The notes beneath the pieces were generated by a model. That model searched no databases, was not told the DNA's origin, and saw nothing but the letters and a program-made list of their open reading frames with translations. A stretch of DNA of 39,450 nucleotides from Subdoligranulum variabile (GTDB lineage Bacteria > Bacillota > Clostridia > Oscillospirales > Ruminococcaceae): assembly GCA_003343905.1 (NCBI GenBank), contig QAKI01000034.1, positions 1 through 39,450 on the forward strand, given 5' to 3'. This document shows positions 25,509-33,286 of this stretch, piece by piece (position 1 is the stretch's first letter; every line of letters starts with the position of its first letter). The translations under genes were made by a program, and so were the position numbers.

Positions 25509-25584
25509 AGTGCAAACACCTCCGGGCTTAGTGTGCCCGCAGGCGGGGCGGATATACGGAAAGGCCGCGGCCCCCTGCCCCGGC

Positions 25585-25622
25585 AAAAGAAAAACAGCGC
25601 CGCGCAAAGCGCAACGCTGTTT
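25585..25622 (-). terminator. terminator of the tRNA operon
   Basis: Hairpin with arms AAACAGCG/CGCTGTTT and inner GCGC/GCGC around an AAA loop, followed on the minus strand by TTTTTCTTTT. It begins directly after the CCA of tRNA-Gln. Confidence 0.85.
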
Positions 25623-25697
25623 TGGTTGGGCCGGCCGGATTTGAACCGACGGATGGAGGAGTCAAAGTCCTCTGCCTTACCGCTTGGCGACGGCCCA
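25623..25697 (-). tRNA. tRNA-Gln (anticodon TTG)
   Basis: Cloverleaf with acceptor arms TGGGCCG and CGGCCCA, discriminator A, encoded CCA, T-loop GTTCAAATC and anticodon loop CTTTGAC (anticodon 25663-25665). Last of three tRNAs on one transcript. Confidence 0.95.
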
Positions 25698-25743
25698 TCG
25701 AAAAAAGAAAGGCCGTGCAGGGCTGGGCCTACACGGTCTTTGG

Positions 25744-25821
25744 TGGGGTGCCTAGAGAGATTCGAACTCTCGGCCTCCAGAGCCACAATCTGGCGCGCTA
25801 ACCAACTGCGCCATAGGCACC
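25744..25821 (-). tRNA. tRNA-His (anticodon GTG)
   Basis: Acceptor arms GTGCCTA and TAGGCAC, discriminator C opposite the extra 5' G (position -1, at 25821) typical of tRNA-His, encoded CCA, anticodon loop TTGTGGC and T-loop GTTCGAATC. Confidence 0.95.
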
Positions 25822-25827
25822 ACGAAG

Positions 25828-25901
25828 TGCGCCCGAAGGGACTCGAACCCCCGGCCCACTGCTTAGAAGGCAGTTGCTCTCTCCAGCTGAGCTACGGGCG
25901 C
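25828..25901 (-). tRNA. tRNA-Arg (anticodon TCT)
   Basis: Acceptor arms GCGCCCG and CGGGCGC, discriminator A, anticodon stem ACTGC/GCAGT around CTTCTAA and T-loop GTTCGAGTC. Unlike its two neighbours it has no encoded CCA (CTT follows), so CCA must be added by the nucleotidyltransferase. Confidence 0.95.
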
Positions 25902-25938
25902 ACGCGGTTCTTGCCCACAGGGGCATGCTGCGTGGATG

Positions 25939-25967
25939 ATTATAACAGATAGCACCCCACAAGTCAA
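25939..25967 (-). promoter_or_regulatory. sigma-A promoter of the tRNA operon
   Basis: Minus-strand TTGACT (25962-25967), 17-base spacer, TATAAT (25939-25944). It lies only about 20 bases past the asnB stop, and no terminator is visible between them. Confidence 0.88.
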
Positions 25968-25986
25968 GAGGTTTTTCCCTATTTTT

Positions 25987-27840
25987 TTAGATTTTTTGCA
26001 GCCGAGGCGGCCAGGACCCCAAAAAATAGAGTTCGTACCACACCACAAAGCAGTAAAAACTCCAGATTTTCGTCATGGCGTTGACGCGCCCGTCGCGGTG
26101 GGCGTCCAGCAGTTCCGCCAGCGCCCGCGTGTGGAAAAACTGCTCCGCCACCGGGCCTGTGAGCGCCGCCCGCACCTGGGTGTACCAGGGTTCCTGCCGC
26201 AGCCAGGCCGCCAGCGGCACCGGGAATCCCCGCTTGGGGCGGCGGGCCAGACCAGCGGGCAGGCTGCGGGCCGCGGCGGCGCGCAGGGCCACCTTGTTTT
26301 TGCGCCGGGTGCAGCGCAGCGGCCGGGGCAGGGCCATGGCCGCCGCCAGCACCTCCCGGTCCAGGAAGGGCACCCGCAGTTCCAGCCCGTGGGCCATGCT
26401 CATGCGGTCGGCTTTGCGCAGGATGTCCCGCGGCAGCCAGGTCTGCAGGTCCACCCACTGCAGGGCGGTGGGTTCGTCCAGTTCCCGCACAGCGTCAAAG
26501 TACGGGCGGAAGCAGTCCGCCGGGGTATGATCCGGCGGATGTTTGAGGTAGCGGTCCCGTTCCGCCGGGCCGGAAAACACATAGTTGGCCCGGGCGCTGC
26601 GCTGCCAGCGTTCCAGCGCGCCCCGCTGGAAAAACCCGCACCCCGGCAGGGCGCGGGCCGCCAGCCGCCTTGCCCCGCCGGGCAGGCGCTGCCACGCCGC
26701 CGCATGCACGCCCTGGCAGTACAGCGGGTACCCGCCGAACAGTTCGTCGGCCCCCTCGCCCGAAAGCACCACTTTGACCTGCCGCCGGGCGCTGCGGCAC
26801 AAAAAGTAGAGGGGCACCTCCGCCGGGTTGGCCATGGGTTCGTCCAGCGCCCACTGGACCGCGCGGGCGGCGGCGAAAAAGTCCCCTGCGTTCAGGGTCG
26901 TTTCCTCACAGGGGACGCCCAGCAGCCCGGCGGCCGTGCGGGCCGCGGGCAGTTCCGAACAGTCCGCTTCGCCGTACCCTACCGAGAAACAGCGCAGTTT
27001 TTCCTGCTGGGCGGCTGCCTTGCAGGCGGTCAGGGCGGAGTCCACCCCGCCGGAAAGGAAGCACCCCACCTCCACATCGGCCAGGCGGTGGGCCTGGACG
27101 CTGCCGGTAAAGGCGGCGTCAATGGCTTCGGCCCAATCCCCCAGGCGGCGGCCCGTCTGCACGGCAAACTGCGGCACGCCCCAGCGGCGCAGCTCCAGCC
27201 TGCCGTCCTGCCAGCGGAAGCAATGCCCCGGCAGCAGTTCCCGCACGCCGGTGAACATCGTTTCGTCGCCGGGCAGGTACTCGATGCTCAGCCAGTCCCC
27301 CAGGCGTTCCTCGTTCAGACGCTTTTCAAAGGCCGGGTGGGCCAGAAACGCCTTGATCTCACTGGCGAACAAAAGCAGGCCGCCCCGCTGGTAATAGTAC
27401 AGCGGCTTGATGCCGAACAGGTCCCGCGCGGCAAAAAGCGTGGAGGTGCGCCGGTCCCACAAAACAAAGGCGAACATCCCCCGCAGGCGTTCCGGCAGCG
27501 CGTCGCCCCACTGTTCCCAGCCGTGCAGCAGCACTTCGGTGTCCGAGCGGGTGGCAAAAACGTGCCCGGCCTGTTCCAGTTCCATGGCCAGTTCCCGGTA
27601 GTTGTAGATCTCGCCGTTGAACACCGCCACCAGCTCCCCGTCCTCGTTGAACATGGGCTGGCCGCCGCCCTCCCGGTCGATGATGGACAGCCGCCGGTGC
27701 CCCAGCGCGGTCCGGGCGTCGGCATAGGTGCCCTCCCCGTCGGGGCCGCGGTGCCGGATCTGGTCCGCCATGGCCTGCACCGTGCGCCGGGCTTCGGCAG
27801 GATCGTGCCAGGGTTCGCTAAAGCCAACAAGACCGCACAT
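25987..27840 (-). CDS. asnB: AsnB-type glutamine-dependent amidotransferase (copy 1)
   Basis: A 617-residue class II amidotransferase of the asparagine synthase (glutamine-hydrolysing) family. Cys2 (MCGLVGF) is the glutaminase nucleophile; RHRGPDGEG, FNGEIYNY and the C-terminal PP-loop SGGVDS (263-268) are intact, with SGEGADELFGGYP further on. AAAGGAGG precedes the ATG. It follows a D-aspartate-ligase-like ATP-grasp gene by 18 bases. Family members make asparagine, amidate meso-diaminopimelate (B. subtilis AsnB, LtsA) or amidate cross-bridge D-Asp (lactococcal AsnH). The neighbours favour a cell-wall role, but plain asparagine synthesis is not excluded. Confidence 0.9.
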   Translation of the reverse strand: MCGLVGFSEPWHDPAEARRTVQAMADQIRHRGPDGEGTYADARTALGHRRLSIIDREGGGQPMFNEDGELVAVFNGEIYNYRELAMELEQAGHVFATRSDTEVLLHGWEQWGDALPERLRGMFAFVLWDRRTSTLFAARDLFGIKPLYYYQRGGLLLFASEIKAFLAHPAFEKRLNEERLGDWLSIEYLPGDETMFTGVRELLPGHCFRWQDGRLELRRWGVPQFAVQTGRRLGDWAEAIDAAFTGSVQAHRLADVEVGCFLSGGVDSALTACKAAAQQEKLRCFSVGYGEADCSELPAARTAAGLLGVPCEETTLNAGDFFAAARAVQWALDEPMANPAEVPLYFLCRSARRQVKVVLSGEGADELFGGYPLYCQGVHAAAWQRLPGGARRLAARALPGCGFFQRGALERWQRSARANYVFSGPAERDRYLKHPPDHTPADCFRPYFDAVRELDEPTALQWVDLQTWLPRDILRKADRMSMAHGLELRVPFLDREVLAAAMALPRPLRCTRRKNKVALRAAAARSLPAGLARRPKRGFPVPLAAWLRQEPWYTQVRAALTGPVAEQFFHTRALAELLDAHRDGRVNAMTKIWSFYCFVVWYELYFLGSWPPRLQKI

Positions 27841-27858
27841 GGCGGGCCTCCTTTCCGT

Positions 27859-29067
27859 TCACGGCGCGGGGTCCGGGTCCTGCCGCGCCACCTTGCGCCA
27901 GTACCCCGCCTGCCGCATCCCGTACCAGAGATACCGGGCCGGGCCTTCCCCTTCCGCCAGCAGATGGCGGCACCCGCGCCCCCGGCGGCGCAGCGTATCG
28001 GCCCGGCGGAACAGCCGCCGGTCGGGGCAGAAGCGGCGCACGACGCCCCAGGGGGCCGTGTACCAGACCGCCGCCCGCAGCGCCGGCGGCGTGACGGCGC
28101 TGCAGGCGGTCAGGTCCTCCAGCAGCGGGCGGGCCAGACCGGCCGCTGCCGCCGCGCAGGCGTAGGAGGAACGCCCCTGGCGGGGGTTCATCTCGAACAG
28201 GACCGGCTGCCCGGCCCGGTCATACTTGAAGTCAAAGTTGGCAAAGCCGTGCCAGCCGTTTGCCCGCAGCAGACCGGCCAATGCGTCCAGCAGCGCCCGG
28301 TCCTGCCGGGCCGGTTCGATGAGCAGCGCGGCATAGTTGCCGGTGCCCTCCGGCGTGCGCTCCTGCAACAACACCTGCGCCTGCACGATCCAGTTCACCC
28401 GGCCGCCCGCGTCGCAGTAGGCGTTGACTACGCCCAGAGCGGTATCCGGCCCCGGAATGTATTCCTGCAACAGCAGCGCGCCGCGGTAGCCGCCGCGGTC
28501 CACCATCTCCACCGTTTGGGCCAGCGCCGCCCGGTCCCGAACCAGATAGACCTTGCGGCGGCCCGCAAAATCACACGCCTTATAGGCGGCGGGGTCTGCG
28601 GGCTTGACGATGACCGGCCCGCCGAAGGGCAGTTCCGGCACCGGCGCGCCGAAAGGGCGCACAACGCTTTGGGGCGTGCGCAGCCCGGCCGCGGCGCAGA
28701 CGGCGGCAAAGCCGGGCTTGGTGCCCAGCCGCTGCACGGTTTCCGGCGGCGGGCAGGCAAAGCGGTACAGCGGTTCCAACTGCGCCCGGCAGCGGGCCAG
28801 CTGCATCACATAGCCGTCGTCACAGGGGACCAGAAGCCGCTGCCGTTCCGGGAAGGCGTGGGCCACGGCGGTCAGCGTGCGCACGAAGGCTTCGTCCTTA
28901 TCAAGATCCGGCTGGCGCACCGCCCGCAGCAGGCGGCTGTGGGCCAGCGCGGGCAGCGCCCGGCGGCAGACCGCCACACTGCGCGCGCCGCAGGTTTCGT
29001 AAAAGCTGCGCGCCATGCCGTACACGTTGGCGTCGCCGCCCAGAAGAACCGGCAGTATCCCGGCCAT
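27859..29067 (-). CDS. ATP-grasp carboxylate-amine ligase, D-aspartate ligase-like
   Basis: A 402-residue ATP-grasp ligase resembling enterococcal/lactococcal D-aspartate ligase (Aslfm/AslA), which attaches D-Asp to the side-chain amine of the third stem-peptide residue. Seen are GILPVLLGGDANVYGMARSF at the N terminus, VIVKPADP and LLLQEYIPGPDT for ATP binding, and late acidic/asparagine metal ligands in GFANFDFKYD and FEMNPRQGRSS. These match my recollection of that family; no database search was run. It is 18 bases upstream of asnB. ATG 29067 and an in-frame GTG at 29076 both have GGAGG-type sites; I used the ATG. No aspartate racemase gene is in view. Confidence 0.78.
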   Translation of the reverse strand: MAGILPVLLGGDANVYGMARSFYETCGARSVAVCRRALPALAHSRLLRAVRQPDLDKDEAFVRTLTAVAHAFPERQRLLVPCDDGYVMQLARCRAQLEPLYRFACPPPETVQRLGTKPGFAAVCAAAGLRTPQSVVRPFGAPVPELPFGGPVIVKPADPAAYKACDFAGRRKVYLVRDRAALAQTVEMVDRGGYRGALLLQEYIPGPDTALGVVNAYCDAGGRVNWIVQAQVLLQERTPEGTGNYAALLIEPARQDRALLDALAGLLRANGWHGFANFDFKYDRAGQPVLFEMNPRQGRSSYACAAAAAGLARPLLEDLTACSAVTPPALRAAVWYTAPWGVVRRFCPDRRLFRRADTLRRRGRGCRHLLAEGEGPARYLWYGMRQAGYWRKVARQDPDPAP

Positions 29068-29125
29068 CGCCCTCACCCCCTCCCTCTATTGTATGAAGAA
29101 CCGGCCCCGCTATGCGTGCCGCCGC

Positions 29126-29162
29126 AAAAAAAGCCCCGCCGTTCCACTAAGGAACAGCGGGG
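29126..29162 (-). terminator. terminator after the HTH/zinc-ribbon gene
   Basis: Stem CCCCGCCGTTCC/GGAACAGCGGGG with one mismatch and a five-base loop, followed on the minus strand by seven T residues. It separates the regulator from the downstream ligase gene. Confidence 0.85.
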
Positions 29163-29171
29163 TCTTGCGTT

Positions 29172-29618
29172 TTACGGGGCCTCTTTCCAGTGGTCCAGCT
29201 TCGGCAGCATCTCCTCCAGATAGGCGCGCACCTGTTCCGGGGGCCAGGCTTCGCTGGACATATGGCCCACCAGGAACTCGGTCAGTTCCTCCCGGCTGGC
29301 ATAGGCGAACTTTCCGTCCGCATAGCACCATTTGCAGTACGCCTCGTTGAAGGTCCCGTCCGGCTCGCGGCTCATGGTGGCGTCCTCCAGCGGCATGCCG
29401 CAGCACTGGCACACCAGCTTGCGCGGCGCGCCCAGCAGTGTGTTGATGGACACATCCAGCACCGCCGAAAGCCGCTTGAGCGTTTCGGTATTGGGCACCG
29501 TTTCGCCGTTTTCCCAGCGGGACACCGCCTGCCGGGTCACATACAGCCGGTCGGCCAGTTGTTCCTGGGACAGTCCCTTTTTCGTTCGCAGAGCCACGAT
29601 CACATCTTTGGATTCCAT
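29172..29618 (-). CDS. HTH (XRE) regulator with zinc-ribbon domain
   Basis: A 148-residue DNA-binding protein. Residues about 5-60 form an XRE-type helix-turn-helix (GLSQEQLADRLYVTRQAVSRWENG). The second half is a putative zinc ribbon (PF12674 type): CQCCGMPLE then YCKWCYADGKF. Two adjacent ATG codons follow AAGGAGGT; the second (29618) has the better seven-base spacing. It sits between the asnB-ligase arm and the divergent asnB-murE arm, so it may control one or both, possibly sensing zinc or redox state. That role is inferred from position only. Confidence 0.85.
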   Translation of the reverse strand: MESKDVIVALRTKKGLSQEQLADRLYVTRQAVSRWENGETVPNTETLKRLSAVLDVSINTLLGAPRKLVCQCCGMPLEDATMSREPDGTFNEAYCKWCYADGKFAYASREELTEFLVGHMSSEAWPPEQVRAYLEEMLPKLDHWKEAP

Positions 29619-29659
29619 CATGCTACCTCCTTGCTGTTTCCGTCGGTCATCGTGGCTTC

Positions 29660-29688
29660 ATTGTACCACGGCCCGCGAGCCCTGCCAA
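29660..29688 (-). promoter_or_regulatory. promoter of the HTH/zinc-ribbon gene
   Basis: Minus-strand TTGGCA (29683-29688), 17-base spacer, TACAAT (29660-29665). An inverted repeat GCAAC-N5-GTTGC (29689-29703) abuts the -35 box and could be an operator. Confidence 0.75.
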
Positions 29689-29847
29689 GCAACCCGTTGT
29701 TGCCCCCTACGGTTTTTCGGCCAGGGCGCGGGTATCGGTCCACATCTGGCCGTTCTGGTCGGTCGCGCGCACGATCATATCCGCATGTTTGCCCATAGCC
29801 CGCTGCGGAAAAACAGCAACGCGGCTTTCCAAAACGGCAGCCTGTGG

Positions 29848-29877
29848 TTGCCGGGCCGCCGCTGCGCATACTATAAG
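29848..29877 (+). promoter_or_regulatory. promoter of asnB-murE
   Basis: Plus-strand TTGCCG (29848-29853), 18-base spacer, TATAAG (29872-29877), giving a start near 29884 and a leader of about 24 bases. Confidence 0.6.
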
Positions 29878-29907
29878 GCAGTGCCATCGGGAAAGGTAGG
29901 GACGTCC

Positions 29908-31740
29908 ATGTGTGGAATTGCCGGATTTATCAACGCCAAAGGCTGTGCGGACGGCGCGGCGCTGCAGGCCATGCTGCGCCGCATCGCCCACCGGGGGCCG
30001 GACGGCCAGGGGGTGTTTCTGGACGGGGCCGCCGCGCTGGGGCACCGGCGGCTGGCGGTCATCGACCTGGAAGGCGGGCCCCAGCCCATGTTCAACGAGG
30101 ACGGGCGGCTGGCGCTGGTGTTCAACGGCGAAATTTACAACTACCGGGACCTGACCCGGGAACTGACTGCCGCCGGGCACACCTTTGCCACCCGATCGGA
30201 CAGCGAGGTGCTGCTCCACGGCTGGGAGCAGTGGGGCCGGGACCTGCTGCCCCGGCTGCGGGGGATGTTCGCCTTTGCCCTGTGGGACCGGCAGACCGGC
30301 ACGCTGTTCTGCGCGCGGGACGCCTTCGGCATCAAGCCGCTGTACTATTACCGGGCGGCGGACGGCACGCTGCTGTTCGCCAGCGAGATCAAGGCGTTCC
30401 TGGACCATCCCGCCTTTGAAAAGCGGCTGAACGCCGAACAGCTTGAACTGTATCTGAGCTTCCAGTATTCGCCGGGGGAGGGAACCTTTTTCCGCGGCGT
30501 GAAAAAGCTGCTGCCCGGCTGCTGGCTGGAAAGTTCCGGCGGGCGGCTGCGCACCGGGCGCTGGCAGGCGCCCCGGTTCGCCCCCGAAGCGCCGTCGGAC
30601 CGCTGGCCCGCCGCCATCGACGCCGTGCTGCGGGACAGCGTGGCCGCCCACAAGGTCGCGGACGTGGCGGTGGCGGGGTTTCTTTCGGGCGGGGTGGATT
30701 CCGCCTGCCTGACGGCGCTGGGGCGGCCCGCGTGCTGCTACACCATCGGCTACGCCGAGCCGGGCTATGACGAAGCCGGGCAGGCCGGGGCACTGGCCCG
30801 GACGTTGGGCATCGAACACCGGGTGCGGCGCATCACGCCGGAGGAATTCTGGGCCGCGCTGCCCGCCGTGCAGTACCACATGGACGAACCGCTGGCCGAC
30901 GCGGCCGCGGTGGCGCTGTATTTTCTCAATCAGGAAGCCGCGCGGGAATACAAAGTCTGCCTTTCGGGCGAGGGGGCCGACGAACTGTTCGCCGGGTACA
31001 ACATCTACCGGGACCCTTTCACGGCACGCTGGTATGACCGGCTGCCCGCCGCGCTGCGGCAGGGGTTGGGCGCTGCGGCCGCACGGCTGCCCGCTGCGCC
31101 GGGGCTGCGTTTTCTTGTGCGGCGGGCCCGGCCCCTGTGCCGCCGCTACTACGGCAACACCGCCCTGATGACCGAGCGGGAAAAGCGCCGCCTGCTGCGC
31201 CGCTACCGGGGCCGCGTGCAGCCCTTTGATCTGGCGCGGCCGCTGTGGCAGGCCAGCGCCGGGCTGGACCCGGTGACCCGGATGCAGCTTTGTGATCTTT
31301 CGCTGTGGCTGCCGGGGGACATCCTGCTCAAAGCCGACAAGATGAGCATGGCCCACGGGCTGGAACTGCGGGTGCCGTTCCTGGACCGGGAAGTGTTCGC
31401 CCTGGCCCGCCGCCTGCCCGCCGACGCCAAAGCCGACGCCCGCCGCACCAAAAAGGCGCTGCGGGCGGCCGTAGCTCCCTGCCTGCCGCCGGCCAGCGCC
31501 CGGCGGCCCAAGCGTGGCTTTCCGGTGCCGGTGCGGGACTGGCTGCGCCAGCCCGTCTGGGCCGCCCAGGTGCGGCAGGCGTTCCACAGCCCGGCCGCCG
31601 CCCGCTTTTTTGACGTGCGCCGCCTGGACCGTCTGCTGACGGCCCACCTGCACCGCTGGCAGGACAACTGGCGGCAGATCTTCTGCATCTACTGTTTTCT
31701 TGTGTGGTACGACCAGTTCTTTGGGGGTGATCCGGCATGA
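29908..31740 (+). CDS. asnB: AsnB-type glutamine-dependent amidotransferase (copy 2)
   Basis: A 610-residue paralogue of the asnB gene at 25987-27840, on the opposite strand. Cys2 (MCGIAGF), RIAHRGPDGQG, FNGEIYNY, PP-loop SGGVDS (260-265) and SGEGADELFAGY are intact. The open frame runs far upstream, but only the ATG at 29908 places the nucleophilic cysteine at residue 2. Its stop overlaps the murE start (ATGA). That coupling suggests it amidates a carboxyl group in the peptidoglycan precursor, for example diaminopimelate, rather than free aspartate. The two paralogues differ most in their last 300 residues, so they may have different substrates. Confidence 0.9.
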   Translation: MCGIAGFINAKGCADGAALQAMLRRIAHRGPDGQGVFLDGAAALGHRRLAVIDLEGGPQPMFNEDGRLALVFNGEIYNYRDLTRELTAAGHTFATRSDSEVLLHGWEQWGRDLLPRLRGMFAFALWDRQTGTLFCARDAFGIKPLYYYRAADGTLLFASEIKAFLDHPAFEKRLNAEQLELYLSFQYSPGEGTFFRGVKKLLPGCWLESSGGRLRTGRWQAPRFAPEAPSDRWPAAIDAVLRDSVAAHKVADVAVAGFLSGGVDSACLTALGRPACCYTIGYAEPGYDEAGQAGALARTLGIEHRVRRITPEEFWAALPAVQYHMDEPLADAAAVALYFLNQEAAREYKVCLSGEGADELFAGYNIYRDPFTARWYDRLPAALRQGLGAAAARLPAAPGLRFLVRRARPLCRRYYGNTALMTEREKRRLLRRYRGRVQPFDLARPLWQASAGLDPVTRMQLCDLSLWLPGDILLKADKMSMAHGLELRVPFLDREVFALARRLPADAKADARRTKKALRAAVAPCLPPASARRPKRGFPVPVRDWLRQPVWAAQVRQAFHSPAAARFFDVRRLDRLLTAHLHRWQDNWRQIFCIYCFLVWYDQFFGGDPA

Positions 31741-33227
31741 AATTCTGTGAGCTGCTGCCCGCCGCCGACGGCGTGCTGCTGCAGGGCGATCCCCGGACCG
31801 AGGTGCGGTCCCTGTGCTGCGATTCCCGGCGCGTCACGCCGGGGGCGCTGTTCGTCTGCCTGCCCGGCCAGCACACCGACGGCCACGCCTTTGCCGCGCA
31901 GGCCGCGGCGGCCGGGGCCGCGGGCATCGTGTGCGAACATCCGCTGCCCGGCCTGCCCCCGGCGCTGCCGGTGGTCCAGGTGGCCCACAGCCGCCGGGCT
32001 TTGGCCCAACTGGCGGTGCGCTTTTACGGCGAACCGGCCCGCCGCATGACGATGATCGGCGTCACCGGCACCAAGGGCAAGACCACCACGGCCCACCTGC
32101 TGGCGGCGGTGCTGACGGCAGCCGGGCGCAAAACCGGCATCATCGGCACGAACGGCGTGGAATGGCCGGGCTACCGCCGCCCCCTGCACCACACCACACC
32201 CGAAAGCTGCGACCTGCAGGCCCTGCTGCGGCGCATGGCCGACGACGGCTGCGACGCCTGCGTGATGGAAGTGTCCAGCCTGGGGCTGAAGATGGACCGG
32301 GTGCGGGGCATCCACTACGACCTGGGCATCTTCACGAACCTTTCCCCCGACCACATCGGCCCCGGCGAACACGCCAGCTTTGCGGAGTACCGCGCCTGGA
32401 AAAGCGTGCTGTTCCGCCGCTGCACGGTGGGTGTGGTGAACGCCGACGATCCCCAGATGCCGGAACTGCTGCGGCTGCACACCTGCCGCGTGGTGACCTA
32501 CGGCATCGACCAGCCCGCGGACTGGCGGGCCGCGGCGGATTTTTCCCTGCGGCGCGCGCCGGGCGTGCTGGGCACGGCCTTCACGGCCGCCGGGCCGGGC
32601 AGTTCCCCCGCCGCCTACGAGGTGCCGATGCCGGGGCGGTTCAGCGTATATAATGCGTTGGCGGTGCTGGCCGCTGCCGGGGTGCTGGGCCTGCCGGAGG
32701 AAGCCGTGCGCCGGGGACTTGCCACCGCCGCCGTAACGGGCCGGGTGGAACCGCTGCCGCTGGACGCCCCCTTTACCGTGGTGCTGGACTACGCCCACAA
32801 CGCCGCGGCCGCCGAATGCCTGCTGCGGGCGCTGCGGGATTACCGCCCCGCCCGGCTGACGGTCCTGTTCGGCTGCGGGGGCGGGCGCAGCCGGGTACGG
32901 CGGTTCGGCATGGGCGAAGTCTGCGCCCGGCTGGCGGACTTCTGCATCCTGACCGAAGACAACAGCCGCGGCGAACCGCTGGAAGCCATTCTGGCCGACA
33001 TCCGCGCCGGGATGACGCGGGGCGGGCCCGGCACCCCCTTTGTGGAGATCCCCGACCGGCGGCAGGCGCTGTGCTACGCGCTGGACCACGCCCGGCCGGG
33101 GGAGATCCTGGCCGTGATCGGCAAAGGGCACGAAACGACGCTGGAACGCGGCGGGCAGACGCTGCCCTTCTGCGAGCGGGAGATCATTGAAACGTACATG
33201 AAGCAGAAAAAGGCACCGCAGCCATAA
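31737..33227 (+). CDS. murE: MurE-family UDP-MurNAc-tripeptide ligase
   Basis: A 496-residue ATP-dependent Mur ligase that adds the third residue to UDP-MurNAc-L-Ala-D-Glu in the cytoplasm. Seen are the N-terminal SLCCDSRRVTPGALFVCLPG, the P-loop GTKGKTT (111-117), HHTTPES, FTNLSPDHIG, the C-terminal EDNSRGEP (D408-R411) and GKGHETT. The specificity motif is DNSR instead of the usual DNPR of diaminopimelate ligases; the arginine that holds the second carboxylate is kept. It overlaps the upstream asnB. It is not in a mur/fts cluster, so it may be the only MurE or a specialised second copy. Confidence 0.9.
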   Translation: MKFCELLPAADGVLLQGDPRTEVRSLCCDSRRVTPGALFVCLPGQHTDGHAFAAQAAAAGAAGIVCEHPLPGLPPALPVVQVAHSRRALAQLAVRFYGEPARRMTMIGVTGTKGKTTTAHLLAAVLTAAGRKTGIIGTNGVEWPGYRRPLHHTTPESCDLQALLRRMADDGCDACVMEVSSLGLKMDRVRGIHYDLGIFTNLSPDHIGPGEHASFAEYRAWKSVLFRRCTVGVVNADDPQMPELLRLHTCRVVTYGIDQPADWRAAADFSLRRAPGVLGTAFTAAGPGSSPAAYEVPMPGRFSVYNALAVLAAAGVLGLPEEAVRRGLATAAVTGRVEPLPLDAPFTVVLDYAHNAAAAECLLRALRDYRPARLTVLFGCGGGRSRVRRFGMGEVCARLADFCILTEDNSRGEPLEAILADIRAGMTRGGPGTPFVEIPDRRQALCYALDHARPGEILAVIGKGHETTLERGGQTLPFCEREIIETYMKQKKAPQP

Positions 33228-33259
33228 AAAACGCCTTCCCGCCGCCTGGGCAGGAAGGC
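33226..33259 (-). terminator. terminator downstream of the pseudouridine synthase gene
   Basis: Stem GCCTTCC/GGAAGGC (33233-33239 with 33253-33259); on the minus strand six T residues follow. On the plus strand the hairpin also lies right after murE but has no T run there, so it would work weakly in that direction. Confidence 0.6.
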
Positions 33260-33286
33260 TTCAAATCGTGGAAAATTTTAAAACGC

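Noticed and set aside
25936..29223. 1095-codon open frame on the plus strand
   Set aside because: Shadow of asnB, the ATP-grasp gene and the tRNAs; it runs through tRNA-operon promoter DNA and has no protein-like motifs.
29707..31653. 648-codon open frame on the minus strand across asnB copy 2
   Set aside because: Shadow of asnB. Only its last 29 codons lie outside that gene, and these are reported separately as a possible remnant.
25987..31740. The two asnB genes as a recent inverted duplication
   Set aside because: The proteins share motifs but differ clearly along their length, especially in the C-terminal half, so they are old paralogues.
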